Under the pieces are notes generated by a model. It did not search any database. It saw only the letters and a list, made by a program, of their open reading frames with translations, and was not told the origin of the DNA. Both the position numbers and the translations under genes were made by a program. Shown here in pieces: positions 24,774 to 32,128 of a stretch of 64,000 bases of DNA. Origin of the DNA: Leifsonia sp. ZF2019 (GTDB taxonomy: Bacteria > Actinomycetota > Actinomycetes > Actinomycetales > Microbacteriaceae); NCBI RefSeq assembly GCF_019924635.1, contig NZ_CP065037.1:1178001-1242000 (forward strand), read 5' to 3'. The stretch's first letter is position 1, and every line of letters begins with the position of its first letter.

Positions 24774-26166
24774 GCTTGCGGGCTCGCTGCGCCAGCCAGT
24801 GGGAGGCCGTGCGCAAGGGCTTCGTGAGGCGCCACGACGAACTGGCCTCGAGCCCGGACACCCGCCGGCGCAGGTCGTTGGTGATGCGGGTGCGCTCCGA
24901 CTCGACACCGGCGACCAGGTCGGGTGCGCGGGAGGGGTTCTTGCAGAACGCGACGAGTGCGCGCAGCGAGTGCTCCCAGGTGTGGCTGCGCGCGAAAGCG
25001 GCCACGTTGGCCGAGATGCGCGAGCGGGCCTCGGCGTCGTAGAGGAGTTCCTCGATCGCGGCGGCGAGCGCGTCGACATCCTCCGGGGGGACGACCCGGC
25101 CGAGGTCGTTCTCGCGGATGATCCCGGCGAATGTGTCGCCGTCCGTGCTGATGATCGGGAGCGACGCCCACAGGTAGTCGAGGATCCGGGTGCGGAAGCT
25201 GAACTGCGTCTCGAGGTGCTCGTAGTGTGTGCTCACACCGAGGTCGGCGTCGAGCAGGAAGTCGGCGCGATCGGCGTACGGGACCCACGACTCGTTGAAG
25301 AAGACCGCCTCGCCTGCGAGACCCAGCTCGTCGGCGAGGGCGCGCGCCTCCACGGCCATGCGCATCGCGGGGATGTCCGGGTTCGGGTGCGCCGCGCCCA
25401 TGAAGAACAGGCGGAGGTCGGGGTGCGCCGCACGGGCGACGGCGACGGCACGGATCAGGGTCAGCGGGTCGAACCAGTTGTAGATCCCCCCGCCCCAGAT
25501 GATGACCTTGTCGTCGGGTCCGATGCCGGGCACGACGCCCTTGATCCCGTGCTGCTTCTGCACGGGCGGCTCGTTCTGCACGCCGAACGGCGCCACGTCG
25601 AGCAGGGACCGCAGACTCGGGTCCGCATCGTAGGTGGCCGGGTTGATCCTGGCGAGTCCCGCGAGCTGTCCGAGCCAGAAGTCACGCTGCTTGTCGGAGG
25701 CGCAGACCATGAAGTCGGCGCGCTCGAGCTGGTCGTTGAGCACCTCGACGGTGTCGATGGAGACGGCCATCCGGTCCACCGGTTCGAGGTCCTTGCCCTG
25801 CTCGAGCTGCTCGAGGTGCATCGGGTCGTAGATGTCGGCGACGATGATCGTGTCGGTCGTCTTGATCCAGGGGAAGCTGCGGAGCACGTGTCCCTGGAAG
25901 ACGAGCACGTCGGCCCAGTCGACGTGGGTGCGCAGCCGCACGTCGTCGGCGAAGGCGACGTGGAACCGGTCGCTCGTCAGACCCTGCGCGCGGTTGGTGG
26001 AAATCAGCCGGACGTCGGCGAACTGGGAGAGCGCCGTCGCGATCTCCCAGGCGCGGATGGCGGGGCCGGCCATGAGCGTCCCGAGCGTGTCCGGGGTGAC
26101 CACGAGGATGCGACGGCGCGCGGTGGGCTCGTCGGGCGCGTCGATCGCGCGATCGGTGGACGGCAT
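24769..26166 (-). CDS. GT-B glycosyltransferase, paralogue of the C-half of the 32129 protein
   Basis: The 465-residue product starts a GT-B fold at RRILVVTPDTLGTLMAGPAIRAWEIA and has YDPMHLEQLEQG and RADFMVCASDKQRDFWLGQL. The donor domain starts IIWGGGIYNWFDP. The same blocks recur in the C-terminal half of the fusion protein at 32129-34606. The last 45 residues form a charged tail. ATG 26166 has GGGGAG upstream; a longer reading to 26277 adds unrelated residues. It heads the GT-wzm-wzt-GT-GT series. Donor sugar is unknown. Confidence 0.85.
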   Translation of the reverse strand: MPSTDRAIDAPDEPTARRRILVVTPDTLGTLMAGPAIRAWEIATALSQFADVRLISTNRAQGLTSDRFHVAFADDVRLRTHVDWADVLVFQGHVLRSFPWIKTTDTIIVADIYDPMHLEQLEQGKDLEPVDRMAVSIDTVEVLNDQLERADFMVCASDKQRDFWLGQLAGLARINPATYDADPSLRSLLDVAPFGVQNEPPVQKQHGIKGVVPGIGPDDKVIIWGGGIYNWFDPLTLIRAVAVARAAHPDLRLFFMGAAHPNPDIPAMRMAVEARALADELGLAGEAVFFNESWVPYADRADFLLDADLGVSTHYEHLETQFSFRTRILDYLWASLPIISTDGDTFAGIIRENDLGRVVPPEDVDALAAAIEELLYDAEARSRISANVAAFARSHTWEHSLRALVAFCKNPSRAPDLVAGVESERTRITNDLRRRVSGLEASSSWRLTKPLRTASHWLAQRARKL

Positions 26167-26190
26167 GGGGCTCCCCTGTCTGGATGGGCG

Positions 26191-26208
26191 GTGCAGGACG
26201 TTCTGCAC
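26191..26208. promoter_or_regulatory. 18-bp dyad upstream of the GT-wzm-wzt operon
   Basis: GTGCAGGAC (26191-26199) and GTTCTGCAC (26200-26208) are inverted copies with one mismatch. The dyad lies 25-42 bp before the start at 26166. The surrounding 144-bp gap (26167-26310) holds no gene. The dyad may be an operator or a leader hairpin. Confidence 0.35.
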
Positions 26209-26310
26209 TGGCTGGACGGGGCTCTCGCCCGCGTACGGGTAAGCGCTGAGCACGAAAGCCGCTCGGCAGGCTACCACCGCTTCCGGTGAACGAGGTGTGG
26301 ACGCGCTCTC

Positions 26311-27414
26311 TCAGCCGCGCCGGCCGCGCAGCAGACGTGCGGCGCCGTCGGTCAAGCGGACCACGCGGCGCGAGTGCATCCGGGCGAGCTGCTGGTGCAG
26401 CGCCTGGATCTCGTGACGCGTGGCCGCGAGCTCCTGCTCGGCGAGCCCGCGCGCCGCCGCCTCGCGGGCCGCGCGATCGTCGGCCTGGGCGAGACAGCGG
26501 TCCAGATCGGCCATGGCGAGGCCGAATGCGCGCTGCTCGTCCGCATTCGCCGGATCGACGGGGACATCGGGGACGGGGGAGGGGATCCGATCTGCGATGC
26601 GCGTGTCCAGCACGTACTCGCCCGAGGCGAGGCCTGCCTCGATCGCCGCGTCGTCCGGGTGCCTGCACAGATAGAGCGGATACAGGACGCCGTCGAGCAG
26701 CCGACGGTAGTCCCGCATCCCGTGGTGGTTCGGACTGGGGGTCAGGTCCGACGCGTCGTAGGCGGAGCCGGCATTGCGAACCTTGCGGCTGTACTGCTCC
26801 CAGGAGCGCCACGGGAAGTGCAGGACCTCGATCTCGAGCCCGGCCGGAACGGGTCCGCGGCTGTCGATCGACACGAAGTGGTTGCCCTGCACGACCTCCA
26901 CCTCCGGATCGCCCACATGGGCGACGTCGTGCGTCGCGTGCGCCTTGAGACCGACCGCGTTGAGGGCCTCCACGCTCCGCAGATCCCGGTAGCGCAGCCG
27001 TTGGAGACCGCTGCCGGAGGACGCCGCGGGACCGATCATGTCGTGCACGGGGACGTCGAAGGCGCGGATCGAGACCGGGATGCGATCGAAGGTCTCCTTC
27101 AGGGTCGAGCCGTCCGCCGCGGGCAGCCAGAACTCGTCCGCGTCGGCGTTGAGCACCCAGTCGGCACCGTGCTGGACGGCGGCCTCCCGTGCCATGCGGG
27201 TCACGGTCGTCGCCTGCTGCTTGCGGTGCTCGGGATCGTGATGGAGGACGAGCTGTCCGCGCGCCGCGTAGTCCTCCAGGATCTCGGTCGTGCCGTCGAC
27301 AGAGCCGTTGTCGGTGACGATCAGGGTGTCGACGCCCTGCTCGAGGTGGTGGTCGATCATCGCACCGACGATGTCGGCCTCGTCGCGCACCATCAGGGTC
27401 ATCGCAAGCTTCAC
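26311..27414 (-). CDS. Glycosyltransferase 2 family protein (PF13704-like)
   Basis: The 367-residue protein starts KLAMTLMVRDEADIVGAMI. DNGSVDGT and NADADEFWLP (Asp-x-Asp metal site) mark the GT-A domain, and HFPWRSWEQYSRKVRNAG is typical of this group. The C-terminal 75 residues are a predicted helical, charged region ending RLTDGAARLL. GTG 27414 has GGGAGG 8 nt upstream and TAGACT at 27433-27438 as -10. It is the first gene of the minus-strand polysaccharide series, though 144 bp separate it from the next gene. It is divergent from the large GT at 27480. Confidence 0.83.
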   Translation of the reverse strand: MKLAMTLMVRDEADIVGAMIDHHLEQGVDTLIVTDNGSVDGTTEILEDYAARGQLVLHHDPEHRKQQATTVTRMAREAAVQHGADWVLNADADEFWLPAADGSTLKETFDRIPVSIRAFDVPVHDMIGPAASSGSGLQRLRYRDLRSVEALNAVGLKAHATHDVAHVGDPEVEVVQGNHFVSIDSRGPVPAGLEIEVLHFPWRSWEQYSRKVRNAGSAYDASDLTPSPNHHGMRDYRRLLDGVLYPLYLCRHPDDAAIEAGLASGEYVLDTRIADRIPSPVPDVPVDPANADEQRAFGLAMADLDRCLAQADDRAAREAAARGLAEQELAATRHEIQALHQQLARMHSRRVVRLTDGAARLLRGRRG

Positions 27415-27432
27415 GTGGCGCCTCCCGCGAAC

Positions 27433-27438
27433 AGTCTA
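27433..27438 (-). promoter_or_regulatory. -10 box for the GT2 gene at 27414
   Basis: TAGACT on the minus strand lies 18 nt before GTG 27414, with GGGAGG as ribosome binding site between them. The short leader contrasts with the leaderless gene facing it. Confidence 0.45.
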
Positions 27439-27466
27439 TGCACCGATCCGGCACGTGCCCCGCCGG

Positions 27467-27472
27467 TACACT
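27467..27472 (+). promoter_or_regulatory. -10 box, leaderless arrangement before the large GT
   Basis: TACACT is followed by 7 nt and then ATG 27480. No ribosome binding site is seen. Confidence 0.5.
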
Positions 27473-27479
27473 TGACCGG

Positions 27480-30431
27480 ATGAATGCATGGATGAGCGGT
27501 CCGCGCCGGGTGGTCGCCCGTCTCGCGCCGCCGGACTCCGTCCCCGGGAAGGCCCTTCACGCCGGCCTCCAGGCGGCCCGCACCTTCCGCGCGGAGCTGC
27601 GACCTCCAGCCCCGCCGGTCGAGGAGGAGCCGACCGGCCCCGGGCTCACGGACTATGCCGAATGGCGCGCACAGCAGCCGGCCTTCGAGCCCCTGCCCGA
27701 GGGGGCGGGACGTGCCGCCTTCCTGGTCGTCGTGGAGACGCCGGGACCGGTCGACGACGAGTCCGCGCCGGCCGTCGCCACCACCGTGGCGAGCATCGAC
27801 GCTCAGGTGGCGTTCGAGCCGCGCACCGTGGTCGCCCCGTCGGGGACCCCCCTCCGTGAGGTGCTCGACGGCGCCACCGAGGATCTTGTGCTCTTCCTGC
27901 ATGCCGGGTCGGTGCTCGATCCCCATGCCATCGAGCAGATCGCCAAGGAGTACCGCGTCGATCCCGTGCACCGCGTGATCGCGTTCGACACCGATCGCCT
28001 GACAGCCGACGGCGACCGGGTGGGACCCCGGTTCCGCCCCGCCTGGTCGCCCGAGATCATGCTCGGCGCCAACTACCTCGGGCGGGGGTTCGCCATCCGA
28101 CTCGCCGACGCGCTGCGGTCGCCGGGGCTGGCGCTGGACGACACGGGCATCTGGCGCATGCTGCTCGGCGCGGAGCTCGCCGAAGCGGTGGTCGGACGGC
28201 TGCCGCGCATCCTTCTGTCCGAGCCCGATCTGCCGCGCGCGGAGGCGACCGTCCACGACGCGGGAATGGTCGAGTCGGCGCTGCGCGACCGCGGGGAGCG
28301 GGCGACGGCAGTGGTCGACTCCGGGATGGTCCGGGTGCGCTTCGAGCCGGAGGACTGGCCGACGGTCTCGATCGTGATCCCGACCCGGCATTCGCGCGCC
28401 AACCTCGACCGCCTGCTCCCGAGCCTCGCCGCCACCGACTACCCGGCGTTCGACGTCACGGTCGTCGACAACGGCGAGGCCTCCGCCGAGGCGGAGGCCT
28501 GGTATGACGGCTTCGACCCCGGGATCGCCTTCCGCCGCCGGTGGTGGACGGAGGAGCCGTTCAACTATTCGCGCGTCAACAACGTGATCGCGCGCGAGTC
28601 GACGGGCGAGGTGCTCGTGTTCCTCAACGACGACACCGAGATCGTCGACGCAGGCTGGCTGAGCGAGATGGTAGGGCTGCTCCTGCGCGACGGGGTCGGC
28701 ACCGTGGGCTTCCAGCTGCGCACCGGCGACGGGCTCGTGCAGCACGGCGGGGTCACGCTCGGCCCCGGCGGGTTCGCCGCGAACCTCTTCGCAGGCATGG
28801 ACCCCGCCGACGACAGCCTGCTCGGTCCCGTCCGCTGGTATCGCAACGCGCTGGCCGTCACCGCGGCCTGCGTCGCGGTGCGCCGGTCCGTGTTCGACGA
28901 GGTCGGCGGCTTCGACGAGCGGTTCCAGCTCACCGGCAGCGACGTCGTGCTCGGTCTGGACCAGGTCATCCGCGGGCGCCGCAACGTGGTCATCCCCTTC
29001 GACGCGGTCCGGCACTTCGAATCGCTGACGCGCGGTTCGCACGCGCCGCGGGCCGACTCGTTCGCGAGCTACTGGCGCTACCAGCCGTGGCTCGCGGGCG
29101 GGGACCCGTACACCTCGCCGAACGTCTGCCGGGTGCTCCCCGTTCCCCGGTTCGCGGCCGTCGACGATCCCACCCCGCTCGAGCTGGCGATGGCGGGGCT
29201 CGGGCGACCGTTCAAGTCGGACGCCCAGCAGCAGTCCACCCTGTCGTCCGACGCGACGGCCCTCCTGCCGCTCGCCACCATCACGGCGGAGGAGGTGGCC
29301 GCGGTGGTCGAATCCCATCGCACCACGACCGGGCGTCGCGAGGTGCGGACGATCAACTGGCTGCTCCCCGGCTTCGATTCCCCGTTCTTCGGCGGCGTCA
29401 ACACGACACTGCGGATGGCGGACAAGCTCGCACGCGAGCACGGTGTGCGCAACCGCTTCCTCGTCAACGGTGATCCGGCGGACGAGTTCTACGAGTCGGC
29501 GATCGTCGCCGCCTTCCCGGGTCTCGCGGGCTCGGAGGTCGGTAACTACTACGGCACCGACGAGGGTCTCGCCGCCGTGCCGCCGGCCGACGTGGCGATC
29601 GCGACGTTCTGGCTGACCGCGCGCGATGTCGCGAAGACGCCGGGCACCCCCCGCAAGTTCTACCTGATCCAGGACTACGAGCCGTCCTTCTATCCGGCGA
29701 GCACGATGTTCGCGATGACGGAGCAGACGTATCGGCTCGGCCTCTACGGGATCTGCAACACCCGCAGCATGCACGAGATCTACACGGGCGGCTACGGCGG
29801 GACGGGCACCTGGTTCGCGCCGGCGGTCGATCGAGGGCTGTTCCATCCCGACGGCCGTGTTCCTCCGGCGGAGGGGTCTCCTGTGACGATCTTCGCCTAC
29901 GCCCGGGATCACTTCCGCAACTGCTGGGAGCTGGTCTTCGCGGCCCTCAGCGAGATCAAGCGGCGCCACGGCGACGGCGTGCGGATCGTCGCCGCCGGCG
30001 CGAAGTACCTGCCGCCGAGCGCCGACTTCATCGACCTCGGCCTGCTCGACTTCCGCGCGACCGGCCGGCTGTACCGCGAGACGGACATCGGGATCACCCT
30101 GCAGATCTCGCGCCACCCGTCGTATCTCCCGCTCGAGCTGATGGCGAGCGGGGTGGGGATGGTCGTTCCCGACTCGCCGTGGTTCCGCTGGCTCTTCGAG
30201 CCGGGTGAGAACGCCAGGACCACGATGATGACGTACGAGGAGGTCGTGGCGGCCCTCGACGAACTGGTGCTCGACACAGCGAAGCGCGAGCGCATCCAGC
30301 GCGCCGGCCTCGCGACCATCGACGCGCAGCACTCCGACTGGGACGCCGCCCTCGACGGGATCTACGAGTTCCTGTGCGATCCCGAGGCGAACGCGATGGC
30401 GTCGGAGGGGACCCTCGTCGCCGGAGTGTAG
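27480..30431 (+). CDS. Three-domain glycosyltransferase: GT2-like, GT2 and WsaF-like
   Basis: The 983-residue product has an N-terminal GT2-like domain to about residue 280, with LFLHAGSVLDPHAIE, FDTDRL and RFRPAWSPEIMLGANYLG. A full GT2 domain follows from about 294, with VSIVIPTRHSRANLDRLL, FLNDDTEIVDAGW and GGFDERF. The C-terminal part from about 620 is a GT-B domain resembling the rhamnosyltransferase WsaF (NWLLPGFDSPFFGGVNT, KFYLIQDYEPSFYPAS, GICNTRSM). WsaF forms a rhamnan linkage in an S-layer glycan, so a chain-building rhamnosyltransferase is a reasonable inference. ATG 27480 follows a -10 box directly. It converges on the DUF2142 gene, 15 bp apart. Confidence 0.88.
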   Translation: MNAWMSGPRRVVARLAPPDSVPGKALHAGLQAARTFRAELRPPAPPVEEEPTGPGLTDYAEWRAQQPAFEPLPEGAGRAAFLVVVETPGPVDDESAPAVATTVASIDAQVAFEPRTVVAPSGTPLREVLDGATEDLVLFLHAGSVLDPHAIEQIAKEYRVDPVHRVIAFDTDRLTADGDRVGPRFRPAWSPEIMLGANYLGRGFAIRLADALRSPGLALDDTGIWRMLLGAELAEAVVGRLPRILLSEPDLPRAEATVHDAGMVESALRDRGERATAVVDSGMVRVRFEPEDWPTVSIVIPTRHSRANLDRLLPSLAATDYPAFDVTVVDNGEASAEAEAWYDGFDPGIAFRRRWWTEEPFNYSRVNNVIARESTGEVLVFLNDDTEIVDAGWLSEMVGLLLRDGVGTVGFQLRTGDGLVQHGGVTLGPGGFAANLFAGMDPADDSLLGPVRWYRNALAVTAACVAVRRSVFDEVGGFDERFQLTGSDVVLGLDQVIRGRRNVVIPFDAVRHFESLTRGSHAPRADSFASYWRYQPWLAGGDPYTSPNVCRVLPVPRFAAVDDPTPLELAMAGLGRPFKSDAQQQSTLSSDATALLPLATITAEEVAAVVESHRTTTGRREVRTINWLLPGFDSPFFGGVNTTLRMADKLAREHGVRNRFLVNGDPADEFYESAIVAAFPGLAGSEVGNYYGTDEGLAAVPPADVAIATFWLTARDVAKTPGTPRKFYLIQDYEPSFYPASTMFAMTEQTYRLGLYGICNTRSMHEIYTGGYGGTGTWFAPAVDRGLFHPDGRVPPAEGSPVTIFAYARDHFRNCWELVFAALSEIKRRHGDGVRIVAAGAKYLPPSADFIDLGLLDFRATGRLYRETDIGITLQISRHPSYLPLELMASGVGMVVPDSPWFRWLFEPGENARTTMMTYEEVVAALDELVLDTAKRERIQRAGLATIDAQHSDWDAALDGIYEFLCDPEANAMASEGTLVAGV

Positions 30432-30446
30432 CAGGCGGGCCGCGGC

Positions 30447-31985
30447 CTATCGGACGGGCGGAGCGGCCGGCTCGTCCTGCTCCGCGAACCACCCGGGGAG
30501 CGAGCGCCAGACGAGTACCGCACCCAGCGCGAGCAGGACGGTCATGAGGAGGATCAGCCCGATCGTCCCTCCCGGAGGGAGCCAGCTCGGGCGGAAGAGC
30601 GCGTCGATCCAGGACGAGTCCACCACGGCATAGCGGCGGACAACCGTGGCGAACGCCACCAGCTGGCCGACGGCCAGCAGGATCAGGACGGCGCGGAGAG
30701 CCGAGACGGTGCGCCTCGTGCCGCCGAGCGCGGCTCGGTCGAGCGCCAGACCGCCGGTGATGGCGAGCATCAGGAGCACGGCGAGGATGTAACGGCCCTG
30801 CCAGACGTCGCCGACCTGCCGCCAGAGCGCCACCTGCGTGACGACCGGGACGAGGATGAACACGATGACGAGCCCGAGCGTCACCCAGCGCTGACGGCCA
30901 CGGCCGAGCACGACGGGCAGGAGGCAGACGGCGAAGATGATCGCGGTCCAGAACGACGGGACCAGCTCCTGCATCCCGTAATCGACGACTCCCTGGCCGG
31001 CCATCTGGCGCCAGTAGGCGACGGTCGCCTCGAGCATGTTCTGGGCGACCTGCAGACGGCTGCCCGCGACGGATGTCGAGGTCGGGCGCACAGCGTTCTC
31101 GGGCCGCGTGAACCAGTAGAGCTGTCCGAGGCAGATGATCGCCAGCAGGCCCACGACGACCCAGGTCGACGTGCGTCGCAGGAGCGCCCGCCAATCGAGC
31201 CTGCTCATCACGGTGATCACCGCGCCGGTCGCCAGGACGACCCAGAGCAGGGCAAGGCTCCTGCCACCGGTGACCAGCAGCGTCGACACCACGGCGGTCG
31301 TGCCGGAGAACCAGAGCAGCCACCCGGACGGGCGGATCAGAGCCAGGACGAGCAGGGAGACGAGGAGGCTCCCGGACGACGCCACCTCGATCCCGTTCGG
31401 ATTGATCGAGCCGCTCAGGAAGAGCACCTGCGGCGTCACCACGGCGAGTCCGAGCAGCGGGGCCCAGCGACGCCGGGGGAGGCACCACAGCAGCGTTGCC
31501 GCCGCGGCGAAGAGCAGGGCGGTGAGCGCGGCGGAGAGGATGCGCATCGCGTACAGCGCGGGCGCGCCCTCCAAGAGCAGGGAGGGGAGGCCGACCGCGA
31601 GGTAGTAGACCGGGCTGTTCGTGCCCGCGCTGCTGAGCGTGTTCTGGAGCTCCGCCCCGGTCTCGGGGTCCTTGGCGCAGGCGGGGGTGCGATCGAAGCG
31701 GCCGGCGTAGCAGGAGACCTTGCCCGGGTTCTGGGCTCCGGGGATGGTGAGGTACCGCGGGGCCTGGAATGTCGAGCCCTGCCCGACGATCTCGCCGCGA
31801 ACCGCGGTCGCCGCGCGCACCGCGTGCGACGCCTCGTCGGGGACGGCGTAGAGCGGGGTGGCGAGCGACCATGCGGTCATCAGCCCGAAGAGGAGCACGA
31901 ATGTCGCGGAGAAGAGACGCCACGGGAATCGGAGCGCGGTCCGGGGCGCCGTGATCGCTGTGGCGGATGCTGCTGGGTGGTTCAT
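30447..31985 (-). CDS. DUF2142 family membrane protein
   Basis: The 512-residue protein has about ten to twelve hydrophobic segments. After the first comes YAVPDEASHAVRA, the conserved acidic motif of the family, in a large outside loop with paired Cys (VSCYAGRF, PACAKD). The fold and the D-E motif recall GT-C enzymes, and such proteins are usually found in polysaccharide loci, but no activity is proven. It is a paralogue of the protein at 41944-43527. ATG 31985 is chosen; upstream codons are not family-like. A TAGGAT -10 box for it lies at about 32031-32036 (complement). Confidence 0.82.
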   Translation of the reverse strand: MNHPAASATAITAPRTALRFPWRLFSATFVLLFGLMTAWSLATPLYAVPDEASHAVRAATAVRGEIVGQGSTFQAPRYLTIPGAQNPGKVSCYAGRFDRTPACAKDPETGAELQNTLSSAGTNSPVYYLAVGLPSLLLEGAPALYAMRILSAALTALLFAAAATLLWCLPRRRWAPLLGLAVVTPQVLFLSGSINPNGIEVASSGSLLVSLLVLALIRPSGWLLWFSGTTAVVSTLLVTGGRSLALLWVVLATGAVITVMSRLDWRALLRRTSTWVVVGLLAIICLGQLYWFTRPENAVRPTSTSVAGSRLQVAQNMLEATVAYWRQMAGQGVVDYGMQELVPSFWTAIIFAVCLLPVVLGRGRQRWVTLGLVIVFILVPVVTQVALWRQVGDVWQGRYILAVLLMLAITGGLALDRAALGGTRRTVSALRAVLILLAVGQLVAFATVVRRYAVVDSSWIDALFRPSWLPPGGTIGLILLMTVLLALGAVLVWRSLPGWFAEQDEPAAPPVR

Positions 31986-32092
31986 GTCGGTGGGACCTTC
32001 GATCGCCTGGAGGCCGGTCGGGGGACTGCGCCATCCTAACAATCGACGGGCGGGCCCCGGACCGTCCCGGGGGCCGCGACAGTTCTGGTTGG

Positions 32093-32098
32093 TAGGCT
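32093..32098 (+). promoter_or_regulatory. -10 box of the GT2-GT4 fusion gene
   Basis: TAGGCT lies 30 nt before ATG 32129, leaving a short leader with AAGGAAAGG as ribosome binding site. Confidence 0.45.
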
Positions 32099-32128
32099 GA
32101 CGTGCTGATACGCCAAGGAAAGGACCGC

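Noticed and set aside
27411..30332. A 973-codon minus-strand open frame opposite the large GT
   Set aside because: Its composition (Arg, Glu, Gly, Val, His) is that of a reverse-strand shadow, while the plus strand gives clear GT2 and WsaF-like motifs.
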